This document shows, one piece after another, positions 19,879 through 27,897 of a DNA stretch of 64,000 nt. The position numbers were made by a program, and so were the translations under genes. The DNA lies in assembly GCA_031963005.1 (NCBI GenBank), contig JASSUL010000005.1, positions 98,778 to 162,777 of the forward strand, read 5' to 3'. Every line of letters begins with the position of its first letter. Within the stretch, counting starts at the first letter, position 1. The notes below the pieces were generated by a model, which saw nothing but the letters and a program-made list of their open reading frames with translations, ran no database searches and had not been told where the DNA came from. The DNA is from JASSUD01 sp031963005. GTDB taxonomy: Bacteria; Pseudomonadota; Gammaproteobacteria; Burkholderiales; Burkholderiaceae.

Positions 19879-21909
19879 TTATTGTGCGTTCCATACTAAC
19901 TCTAAATAGGCACCTCGCGCAGGGGTTTGATAACCATAAGCCAGCTGATAATGGCGATTCAAGAGATTCTCTATACGGGCACGGATTAACCAATTGGGAC
20001 TTAAGGCATGACGCGCATGAAGATGAAAGAGTGCGTAACCATGCAATGGATGATTTCCATCTTCTCGCCGACCGTTCACCATCCAATCGCCGCCGACACG
20101 CCACTGAGCAATAGGAGCGGAAAAAGTAAGGCTTCCAAAGTGCCGTGCACGGCGCGGTAAATCGCGGGATAACCTGGGCATCATAGATACTGCACGCGCT
20201 TCTTCTAGCGGATTTTGTATTGTGCCGGTCACTCGCCATTCGCTTTCACGCCAGCGCGCTATGGCCGCCATCTCCAGGCCCTGAACCTTTGCACGGCCGA
20301 TATTGCGCGCACGATATATCCCAGGGGATACTTGGACCGATTCAATCAAATCGCGATAGCGGGTTTGGAAAGCGCTCAAGCGTGCATCGGTCTCTAGAGT
20401 ATCCCCCCCCAAAGTAGCCCCTCCTTGATGCCGCACCGTAGCCTCAAAGGAATGACTGCGTTCAGGCTGAACGCTGGAATTGCCATAATCGGGGTAATAT
20501 AAATCATTAAAAGAAGGGGCGCGAAAAGCATTTGACGCACTAAAAGCGGTCTGCCATTGTGGAGACCAAAAATAGCGGTAACCCGCATATACGCTACGGG
20601 CTACGCCCACATCGCTATACTGATCTTGCCTGGCATGGAATTGCATTTCATGTGCGCCATGCTCCAGCACATACCCAGCAAAAGCCGAATCCACACGACG
20701 CGTCGGAGGCGTAGAGCCAGGTGTAGTGTACACACTGGCTTTCAAACTTTGATCTAAGTGCTCATACCCCCATACCCCTTTTTGACTGGGGGATAAGCGG
20801 ATTTCATTACGCCAGGTCAATTGATCATTACGCGTATCAAACTGACTATTAAATTGGTGATTCTGCGTATTGATATTCCCATCTTCACTATGCGCTACCA
20901 ATATATGCGTCACCCAGCGTTTATTGAGAGGCCCTTGTGCAGATGCGGAAAAAACACGCAAGCGATTATGAGAAAAGTGTTGGTCTGTCGACAAACCAAA
21001 AGGTTGATCAAAACTGACAATACTACGCGTGTCATACAACCGAAGCCCGGCTTCCCATCCTTCGTCAAATTGACGCTGCAAAGAGACATTCAATGCATGA
21101 TTTGAGGCCCCATTCGGATCAGGATTAATACCAGGGACTTGCGTAGGATCCATAGCCGAAAAACCCGCCGTTTTCATACGTGAAATACCAAGATAGAACT
21201 GGGTATCTCCATAATCCCCCCACTCTTTACTCACTCCCAAACGTTGATGCTGTGTACCATAGCGGCCATAGGACGTTGCCGCCTGCATGCGAAGCGCACT
21301 CCTCAGGGCATTATTAGCACCTGCCCCATTAAATGATAAGGGCAACTCCTGACGAGAACGCAACTGCACCACTCCCCCTACTGCACCCCCTCCATACAGC
21401 GCAGAGACATTACCGTTGACCACATCGACTTGCTCCAAATGATCGAGTAAAGCCAAACTTAATTGCGCGCGCCCAAGACTTGCAGAATCAATGCGCACCC
21501 CATCGAGCAAAACCAAGGTTTGTGCCGCATCGGCACCACGCAAATACATGCTTGATGCAGCGCCTACTCCTCCTGCACGCACTATTTGCATACCTGCCGC
21601 GAGAGGCAATAATTCGGCCACATCTGCCGCGCCTCGATCGTCCAGATCCTGTGTGTCGAAATGGGTACTTTGCGCTAAAGCTTCGTTAAAGAAGGAGGAA
21701 TCGCTCTTTGCAGGTAATCGTGAAGCATGCACGATAATGGTAGGTACAGAGGCCTCTTCAGCAGAAGTCATTGAATGCGGGGCCCAATCCGCCCCTAAAG
21801 AAGCCGATGCCGATGCCCATGCTCCCTCCAAAGCAAAAGGGAGGATGCCTAATACGATAGCCACAGCACATCGCAGCCCTAGAAACCATAAAAAAGAAAA
21901 AGCCGCCAT
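19879..21909 (-). CDS. btuB: TonB-dependent outer-membrane receptor, BtuB-like
   Basis: Outer-membrane active transporter, most like the vitamin B12 receptor. A hydrophobic N-terminal segment (AVAIVLGILPFALEGAWASA) is the signal peptide. A TonB-box-like TIIVHASRLP follows at about 55. The plug domain contains MYLRGADAAQTLVLLDGVRID and VNGNVSALYGGGAVGGVV. The rest is beta-barrel, ending in an aromatic-rich ARGAYLELVWNAQ. 676 residues, in the BtuB range. No cobalamin riboswitch was recognised upstream and no cobalamin genes are adjacent, so the substrate assignment rests on similarity only. Confidence 0.85.
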   Translation of the reverse strand: MAAFSFLWFLGLRCAVAIVLGILPFALEGAWASASASLGADWAPHSMTSAEEASVPTIIVHASRLPAKSDSSFFNEALAQSTHFDTQDLDDRGAADVAELLPLAAGMQIVRAGGVGAASSMYLRGADAAQTLVLLDGVRIDSASLGRAQLSLALLDHLEQVDVVNGNVSALYGGGAVGGVVQLRSRQELPLSFNGAGANNALRSALRMQAATSYGRYGTQHQRLGVSKEWGDYGDTQFYLGISRMKTAGFSAMDPTQVPGINPDPNGASNHALNVSLQRQFDEGWEAGLRLYDTRSIVSFDQPFGLSTDQHFSHNRLRVFSASAQGPLNKRWVTHILVAHSEDGNINTQNHQFNSQFDTRNDQLTWRNEIRLSPSQKGVWGYEHLDQSLKASVYTTPGSTPPTRRVDSAFAGYVLEHGAHEMQFHARQDQYSDVGVARSVYAGYRYFWSPQWQTAFSASNAFRAPSFNDLYYPDYGNSSVQPERSHSFEATVRHQGGATLGGDTLETDARLSAFQTRYRDLIESVQVSPGIYRARNIGRAKVQGLEMAAIARWRESEWRVTGTIQNPLEEARAVSMMPRLSRDLPRRARHFGSLTFSAPIAQWRVGGDWMVNGRREDGNHPLHGYALFHLHARHALSPNWLIRARIENLLNRHYQLAYGYQTPARGAYLELVWNAQ

Positions 21910-22655
21910 GTGTGGCCCTACAAAATCAAAAACAATCCACTATGCGCTTATTCTGAGCAAAATATGGAAAAAGAAAAATCCATCAAAGAGCGTTCTTAAA
22001 AACCCACACTCTCCTGCACTCAAAAGACTTCAAGATAAAACGTTTTTTTTACGCGCCATGCCGCTTTGTGCGCAGGCTTTCGTAAAATGAAATGACTAAA
22101 TAAGCCATTCTCTTTTTTATTGACAGGTTCTTAATGCGCAGCGCTGTTATGCCCCCTTCTTTGAGCGCCCACTGGCATCCCGGTTTAATGTCCATCGGCA
22201 TGCCATGCCCAGAATCACAGCCCGCCCATCGCACGCCAATGGCACCACAAACACTATATCCCATTGCTGTGCGCTCACCCGTTGTAGCAAATAGATGGTT
22301 GATGCTAAAACATCATCTATTAGATCTATACGCGCCGCTTTCTAAAGGGTATATCCAGTGCTGCTATATCAAGCACTTTGTACTGCGTATTCTCAGAGCC
22401 TGCGGTACGATCTATGACAATATGTCCACAGTAAAAAATAGGACGATCCCTTCTACATTGCAGTCCCGTATTTTGCACTCCAAAATCTTTTTCGGTTAAG
22501 GAAGGTCTGCATAAGCAGATTCACATACAGCAGCAATGCACATACTGTTTTAGGAGTTTTTACAAGCAATATGCCCGCCCTGCTGGGTCTATTCGACGTT
22601 AGAATGTCATCTTTCGATATCGCTTTTTTACGCTTCTCTTTTTCGCCGTATTGCT
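21910..22655. other. Unassigned 746-bp region between btuB-like and zapB-like genes
   Basis: A divergent intergenic region. A GC-richer block at about 22134-22290 is open in more than one frame on both strands, but neither reading is recognisable. It has repeated GCATGCC/GGCAT motifs that could fold. I looked for a cobalamin riboswitch on the minus strand and did not find its conserved boxes. The remainder is AT-rich and should contain the two divergent promoters. Confidence 0.4.
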
Positions 22656-23180
22656 ATGCCCCACTTCATATTAAATGAACTCAGCACGCTAGAAGCTGGC
22701 CTCACGCAACTTACTGAGCGTATCCAACATTACCAGCGTGCATTAGAAAAACTCCAACAGGCGTTTACTAAAGCCAATGTAGCCCTAGAGTATGCACAAA
22801 ACGAGCGTGATCGCCTGAACTTAGAATGTGAAGCACTACGCAGTGAGCGCCATTTACTCGCTACGCGCATTGAAAATGCGAAGCATGCTTTGCAAACGAC
22901 ACTAGGTGATTTATCGCACACTGGCTGGGTTGAGCCTGCATTACATCTACTGCCTGTGCCGGATGACGAAAATAGTACGCCTTCGACGACACTAGTGCTT
23001 TCTGATTCTCCAGAGACTCCCACTGAGCAAGTGTTCAATTCCTCGCATTCAACGGACAACCAGGCGGAAAATGTATCTTCAGAATTGGCTACGACAAACC
23101 AATTTACAGATATCTCCTCCGATATCTCTGATGTCTCTGACATCTCTGATGCCCCCAATGTCCAGGAGAAAACGGCATGA
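22656..23180 (+). CDS. ZapB-like coiled-coil protein
   Basis: 174 residues. The first 85 form a continuous charged coiled coil (LTERIQHYQRALEKLQQAF through SERHLLATRIENAKHALQ). The rest is Ser/Asp/Thr-rich and probably disordered, with a short ISDVSDISD-type repeat near the end. The stop overlaps the zapA start in an ATGA, so the two are translated together. In Burkholderia a short coiled-coil gene of this kind precedes zapA and is thought to assist Z-ring assembly. The disordered tail is longer than I would expect. Confidence 0.7.
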   Translation: MPHFILNELSTLEAGLTQLTERIQHYQRALEKLQQAFTKANVALEYAQNERDRLNLECEALRSERHLLATRIENAKHALQTTLGDLSHTGWVEPALHLLPVPDDENSTPSTTLVLSDSPETPTEQVFNSSHSTDNQAENVSSELATTNQFTDISSDISDVSDISDAPNVQEKTA

Positions 23181-23530
23181 GCACCACGCAAATTAGAGTT
23201 GAAATACTGGGGGAAACTTACGAATTTGTATGCCCCGCCAAAGATGGCCCCAAGCTCCAACAATGCGCAGTAAAAGTAGCGCAAGAGATGAAAAAGGTCA
23301 GCGAACGCGCCATTCGTGGGACGGATCGTATTGCGATTATGGCAGCGCTTTCGATTACTTCCGAGCTTTTACAGCTACAAGAAAGTGTACGACAAGGTGA
23401 AGTGTTTCCTGCTGAGGAAATCGAGCGTAGAATGCGAAAAGTCAATCAGGAGATTGGATCTACATTAGAAAAACATGCGGCTCCCAATGAAGATATTTTG
23501 CTGGAAGAATTTATAGAACCCGCTGTATAG
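23177..23530 (+). CDS. zapA: Cell division protein ZapA
   Basis: Z-ring associated protein that bundles FtsZ filaments. 117 residues. The N-terminal globular part, QIRVEILGETYEFVCP, is followed by the conserved GTDRIAIMAALSITSELL and a C-terminal helix that forms the antiparallel coiled coil. The start overlaps the upstream coiled-coil gene by four bases. The 6S RNA gene follows, an arrangement conserved from gamma- to betaproteobacteria. Confidence 0.93.
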   Translation: MSTTQIRVEILGETYEFVCPAKDGPKLQQCAVKVAQEMKKVSERAIRGTDRIAIMAALSITSELLQLQESVRQGEVFPAEEIERRMRKVNQEIGSTLEKHAAPNEDILLEEFIEPAV

Positions 23531-23593
23531 TAGTGCACTCGCTATTGAAGAAATGCACTATAAATAGCGCATACCCTATAGCGAGTTGAAGTT

Positions 23594-23781
23594 TTGTCTT
23601 TCCCTGCCTAGTTTGTCAAGGCCATATATTCCTTGAATCAATACTTTGTGCATCCGTTGTGGAAATTTGTAGCATGGACGTGCGCGTCACAGAATTCGAC
23701 GTACCGAGAAGTGCTTCTAACTGCGACACCTTGGACCTTCGGTTCAGGATGCTGGTCTGGCAACTGCGGCAGGGACCCCTA
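23594..23781 (+). ncRNA. ssrS: 6S RNA
   Basis: Global regulator that mimics an open promoter and binds sigma-70 RNA polymerase. The closing stem is TCCCTGCC (23601-23608) with GGCAGGGA (23768-23775). Between them lie blocks closely resembling Burkholderia 6S RNA: GTGGAAATTTGTAGCATGGA, GTGCGCGTCACAGAATTCGA, CGTACCGAGAAGTGCTTCTA and GGTTCAGGATGCTGGTCTGG. Position just after zapA supports the call. Exact ends are estimated. Confidence 0.93.
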
Positions 23782-23787
23782 TTCATT

Positions 23788-23822
23788 AAAAAGCATCGAG
23801 ACGCTCTCTCGATGCTTTTTTT
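23788..23822 (+). terminator. Terminator of the 6S RNA gene
   Basis: Stem AAGCATCGAG (23791-23800) with CTCGATGCTT (23808-23817), 7-base loop, then a T run (TTTTT). Confidence 0.9.
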
Positions 23823-23927
23823 ATATCTTGTATGGACACTCTCCGATAAAACTGCGATGCTGCCTCTTTATACAGATTCTTTCTGCGCGTATTTCTTCAC
23901 GCATTTTTTCATGTAAAGGAGCTCCGT

Positions 23928-24755
23928 ATGCCGCGTTTTATCCCTCTCCATGCAAGTAAACTGCACCTTATTCTCCCCTCCTGCTGTTTATCCATTGCAG
24001 TCGCTTTGACGTCTATGCATCCCGCACAGGCCTGTAACGCAGACCAATCCGTATCTAGCGCCACTGAAGCCCCGCGCTTTGATCTGAAAGATCAGCCCGT
24101 CGAAGTAAAAGGAAAACCCAGCACTCCTCCTCATGCAATCACCCTCAGCGCACAAGCCAGCCGTGAAGTCGCCCAAGACCGAGTGCAATTGACGGTATTC
24201 TATGAGCATCAGGCTGATGATCCGGCGGTACTCACTACGGTACTCAAGCGCAAAACAGAACAAGCCTTAGGCATTGCTAAAAGCGTAAAAGAGGTCTCTG
24301 TCCAAACCCGTAATTTCACCGTATATCCCAAGCTAGATTCGAAAGGCCGCGCTAATGGCTGGCAAGGTCGCACTGAGCTTTTGCTCGAGTGTACCGATGC
24401 CCAAGATATGACTCCGATTGGACGTTTAGCAGGGCAGCTTGCTCCGATTATGTCCATTAGCCAGGTGCGCTTCTCGCTGTCTCCAAAAGCAGAACAAGCG
24501 GCTTATGCACAACTCGTCAATGAGGCGATTGCCGCCTTTCGCAAAGATGCACAAAATGCCGCTGAAGCATTTGGATATCCGCACTATGCACTGGCTGACA
24601 TTGCCATTCATCGTAATACCTATCAAATTCAAGGTTCTAGGATGATGGCGGCTACTAGCATTGGCATTGCCAGCGAGACTACCGATATTCCGATTGCACA
24701 GGGCAAAACAACGCTGAGTATTACCGTCTCAGGTGTTATTCACGTACTGCATTAA
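23928..24755 (+). CDS. SIMPL domain (DUF541) exported protein
   Basis: 275 residues with AAGGAG eight bases before ATG 23928. An N-terminal signal peptide (LHLILPSCCLSIAVALTSMHPAQA) predicts export to the periplasm. The SIMPL domain starts near residue 65 (PHAITLSAQASREVAQDRVQ) and ends with the family's TTLSITVSGVIHVLH strand. Members form multimeric cage-like assemblies; some are linked to oxidative stress defence, but no enzymatic role is established. It stands alone between 6S RNA and lgt. Confidence 0.85.
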   Translation: MPRFIPLHASKLHLILPSCCLSIAVALTSMHPAQACNADQSVSSATEAPRFDLKDQPVEVKGKPSTPPHAITLSAQASREVAQDRVQLTVFYEHQADDPAVLTTVLKRKTEQALGIAKSVKEVSVQTRNFTVYPKLDSKGRANGWQGRTELLLECTDAQDMTPIGRLAGQLAPIMSISQVRFSLSPKAEQAAYAQLVNEAIAAFRKDAQNAAEAFGYPHYALADIAIHRNTYQIQGSRMMAATSIGIASETTDIPIAQGKTTLSITVSGVIHVLH

Positions 24756-24844
24756 GGTCTACCCTGACGTTGCCCCCCCGAAGTTGACTCCCGAAATTGC
24801 CTCAATAAAGGGCCTTTTGATCAGGGAAGACCAGGGGAAATCAG

Positions 24845-24884
24845 AGAAAAATAGGGGCCATCATTGCTCAAGCCCTATTTTTCT
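24845..24884. terminator. Bidirectional terminator between the SIMPL gene and lgt
   Basis: Arms AGAAAAATAGGG (24845-24856) and CCCTATTTTTCT (24873-24884) pair exactly, with A-runs and T-runs giving a U-tract in both directions. The right arm overlaps the last codons of lgt. Confidence 0.8.
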
Positions 24885-25774
24885 ATCGTTCTATCAGACT
24901 GTATATCCCTGCGGTAAGCCCTTATCCATAGGAACACGCCAATAAGCATCATCGGCAGTGAAAGCCACTGCCCTCTTGAAAATCCGACCGTCAGAGGCCC
25001 CAGAAAACTATCTGGTTCACGGAAAAATTCAATGATAAAACGTGCTGCGCCGTACCCCATTAAAAACAGTGCGGACGCTGCCCCTGCTGGGCGCGCTTTG
25101 CGTGCAAACCACCAAAGTCCTATTCCTAACACGCATCCCTCCAATACCAGCTCATACAATTGTGAAGGATGGCGCGGTAAACCATGCCAAATCCCAAAGA
25201 AAGTGTCTAAACCCTTGAGCATGGCTTCTGATGCATGCTGGTTGATCCATAGCATATCGTCATAAGCGGCTTGCGGAAAAAGCATGGCCCAAGGAAGCTC
25301 AGGATGCGTCACCCTTCCCCAAAGCTCTCCATTAATAAAATTCCCCAATCGCCCTGCTAATAAACCAGCAGGGACTAATACCGCAATATAATCGGTGACA
25401 GAGAACCAAGAGCGAGCGCGGTGCTTTGCAAATAAATAGCTCGCCAGCGTAACGCCGAGCAAGCCTCCGTGAAAAGACATTCCCCCTTCCCACACTTTCA
25501 ATATGGAGAGGGGGTGTTCTAAATAAAATCCGAATTGATAAAAAAGCACATAGCCGAAACGCCCGCCTAGAATCGTTCCCAGCGCGCAATACAATACTAA
25601 ATCATCCATATCCTGAGCCGCCCACCCTTGCTGAGCATAGTGCGGTAAACGCGCACGCCAGCGCCCCAGGAGATTCGCGGATAAAAAGGCAATCAAATAC
25701 ATTAAGCCGTACCAGCGCACCGCTAACGGCCCAAGCTGTAGCGCAATGGGATTAAATTCGGGATGAATCAACAT
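24875..25774 (-). CDS. lgt: Prolipoprotein diacylglyceryl transferase
   Basis: Inner-membrane enzyme that attaches diacylglycerol to the lipobox Cys of prolipoproteins. 299 residues with about seven membrane segments. The conserved motifs GGMSFHGGLLG (containing the catalytic His) and the signature GRLGNFINGELWGRV are present, as are HPSQLYE and FIIEFFREPD. Starts MLIHPEFNPIALQLGPLAVRWYG, the usual family start. It stands alone, not next to thyA. Confidence 0.96.
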   Translation of the reverse strand: MLIHPEFNPIALQLGPLAVRWYGLMYLIAFLSANLLGRWRARLPHYAQQGWAAQDMDDLVLYCALGTILGGRFGYVLFYQFGFYLEHPLSILKVWEGGMSFHGGLLGVTLASYLFAKHRARSWFSVTDYIAVLVPAGLLAGRLGNFINGELWGRVTHPELPWAMLFPQAAYDDMLWINQHASEAMLKGLDTFFGIWHGLPRHPSQLYELVLEGCVLGIGLWWFARKARPAGAASALFLMGYGAARFIIEFFREPDSFLGPLTVGFSRGQWLSLPMMLIGVFLWIRAYRRDIQSDRTIEK

Positions 25775-25955
25775 GGACGAATTTTTTTAAAATAAAGGGG
25801 TTATAAAGAATAGGAGTCACGTCAAGGCAAGATAACTCACGTTAAAATAGAGCGTGATAGAGACCACCCCAGCTACGACTAAAACGGCAAGGTATGTGCA
25901 TCGCTCAGAATAGACTACCTTACGTATTTTCCTGCATCATTTGGCACACTTAGTA

Positions 25956-26393
25956 ATGACCCAAGTTGATTTTCATACGCATATTCATGACCGTCTTCAC
26001 TACACATGCCGGTTAATCCGGCGTGCGTTTCAGGCGCAGGATAATCCGCTGCACTCTCGACTGATTATTGTGGCGGAAGCAGCACTTTTATCCAAAATGG
26101 ATCAGTATCTATGGACTTTCTCGGCGCTAGATTTTTTGCCTCACACTACGCTAGAGAATACGTTACAAAGGGTTACCCCCATACTTTTAGCGAGCCATTT
26201 TGATCAAGTACCTGAAAATGCGTGCATCTTACTGAACCTCCGTGACGCCCTTCCTCCTTGCTTTATGCAATTTAAACGTATATTAGAAGTGGTCGACACA
26301 ACCCCAGAGGCATTGGCTGCAGCAAGGGAGCGCTACCGCACGTATAAGGAAAAAGGATATACGCTAAAAAACTATACGTACCAGACATCCTAA
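25956..26393 (+). CDS. holC: DNA polymerase III chi subunit (HolC)
   Basis: Chi subunit of the clamp loader, which binds SSB via HolD. 145 residues; the family is usually about 140-150. Opens TQVDFHTHIHDRLHYTCRLIRRA; ALLSKMDQYLWTFSALDFLPH and ILEVVDTTPEALAAARERYRTYKEKGY are diagnostic. The frame is open from a TTG at 25941; ATG 25956 matches the family. In Burkholderia holC follows pepA, which is not here. Confidence 0.88.
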   Translation: MTQVDFHTHIHDRLHYTCRLIRRAFQAQDNPLHSRLIIVAEAALLSKMDQYLWTFSALDFLPHTTLENTLQRVTPILLASHFDQVPENACILLNLRDALPPCFMQFKRILEVVDTTPEALAAARERYRTYKEKGYTLKNYTYQTS

Positions 26394-26448
26394 GGGTTCA
26401 AGGTAAGCATGCGTATGGCTGGCCATACCTACGCAGAGACCAGGTTTT

Positions 26449-26563
26449 AGAGTCCGTTCATAATCTCAAAAAATCACCCTTGAGGTGGTTATGTTGGGGT
26501 GAGGAATTGAATTAAATACGGAACCCCAACACAACCCACTTTTAATGATTAGGAACAGATTCT
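26449..26563. repeat. Repeat family B, copy 1
   Basis: 115 bp with ends AGAGTCCGTTCATAATC and its approximate complement (GATTAGGAACAGATTCT). Inside are ATCACCCTTGAGG and ATGTTGGGGTGAGGAATTGA, then GGAACCCCAACACAACCCAC. Its last base pairs supply part of the rodA stop codon. Copies: 41970-42135 and 55727-55841. Confidence 0.85.
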
Positions 26564-27710
26564 AAGTCTGAATAAGCCTTTTTTCCCGACTGATACTCAT
26601 AATCAGTCCTGCGGCAATTCCCAGGGTAACTAAAGCCGTGCCACCATAACTAATAAAAGGCAAAGGCACGCCGACTACAGGCAGTACACCGCTGACCATA
26701 CCAATATTGACTAAGGCATAAGTAAAGAAACTCAGCGTGAGTGAACCAGCTAGTAAGCGCGCAAAGAAAGTCGCGCCCTGGGCGGAAATGTACAGACCAC
26801 GCCCAATAAGGCATATATAAAGAAAGATCAAAAAGCACTCTCCAATTAAACCAAACTCTTCGGAGAGGACGGCAAAAATAAAGTCGGTGTGCTTTTCAGG
26901 GATAAATTCAAGATGCGCTTGTGATCCTTTGAGCCAACCCTTTCCAAACATGCCACCAGAGCCAATGGCAATCACCGCTTGAATCGTGTGAAACCCTTTC
27001 CCTAATGGGTCGGAAGTAGGATCTAATAGCGTACAAACACGGTGTTTTTGATAATCATGGAGCATGGGCCACTCGACGGAAGGCTGACAAATGGTGCTCT
27101 GAAAAGCCAATGCGGATCCCCCAGCAATAACCCCCGCCAAGAAAATAGGCAGTATCAGTTTAAAACTTAAACCGGCTAAAAAAACCACAAAAAAGCCCGC
27201 AGAAAACACCAAAATCGCCGTGCCTAGATCGGGTTGCTTAGCAATAAGCGCTACAGGCAACCCTAGTATCAATAACCCGCCAATATGCCAATACCAACGC
27301 ACCGCCCCCTCACGCCGCTGGTAATACCAAGCAAGCATTAAAGGCATCGCAATTTTCATGATTTCGGAGGGTTGAATCACCATCCCCACATTGATCCAAC
27401 GCTGCGCACCTTTACGCGTGAGACCAAAAAGCGCCACCGCAATGAGTAATGCAACGCCTATCGTATAGAGCGGCACGGCCAAACGCATCAACGTTTGAGG
27501 TGGCAAATTCGCAATGGACCACATCAATATAAAGGTCACCGCAATATTGCGCAGCTGATCTTGCAAACGACCAGGCGCATCCAAACTTGCACTATAGAGT
27601 ATGACCATCCCTACCGCCATAAGCAGAAAAACAATCAATGCAAGCGGTTTATCTACCCCGTTTAGAAATCGTTTAACAGTACGGAGCCATAGATAGGAAT
27701 CAGTTGGCAC
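26562..27710 (-). CDS. rodA: Rod-shape SEDS glycosyltransferase RodA
   Basis: Peptidoglycan polymerase of the elongasome, working with PBP2. 382 residues with about ten membrane segments. SEDS landmarks are WINVGMVIQPSEIMKIAMPL, KQPDLGTAIL and a GVLPVVGVPLPFISYGGTA C-terminal motif. Start is a GTG at 27710 with GGAG eight bases upstream; relatives begin at this position. Follows mrdA in the mre-rod cluster. Its stop codon lies inside the end of repeat B copy 1. Confidence 0.95.
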   Translation of the reverse strand: MPTDSYLWLRTVKRFLNGVDKPLALIVFLLMAVGMVILYSASLDAPGRLQDQLRNIAVTFILMWSIANLPPQTLMRLAVPLYTIGVALLIAVALFGLTRKGAQRWINVGMVIQPSEIMKIAMPLMLAWYYQRREGAVRWYWHIGGLLILGLPVALIAKQPDLGTAILVFSAGFFVVFLAGLSFKLILPIFLAGVIAGGSALAFQSTICQPSVEWPMLHDYQKHRVCTLLDPTSDPLGKGFHTIQAVIAIGSGGMFGKGWLKGSQAHLEFIPEKHTDFIFAVLSEEFGLIGECFLIFLYICLIGRGLYISAQGATFFARLLAGSLTLSFFTYALVNIGMVSGVLPVVGVPLPFISYGGTALVTLGIAAGLIMSISREKRLIQT

Positions 27711-27897
27711 AGCAGGTGCTCCATCATCTATAAAAATTGGTTAAGCCATATCTCTTGGCATTTCCCCACACCACACTTTCTGGATCACCCAGTACAAAAG
27801 GCATACTTCAGAAATCCAGCCTTGAAGCTACACAGTGCAAAGCCTTAGAGGAATGCGGTGTTAACCGATCCCCAGCGCATTGTCAAAGAGGCTAGCC

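Noticed and set aside
21491..22090. 199-residue plus-strand open frame over the btuB-like N-terminus
   Set aside because: Antisense shadow of the receptor gene, Lys/Ser-rich low-complexity end, no ribosome site.
22049..22264. Cobalamin riboswitch upstream of the btuB-like gene
   Set aside because: The minus strand has a GGTGCC start but lacks the conserved CCGCAACTG and GCCACTG boxes and their spacing, so I did not call it.
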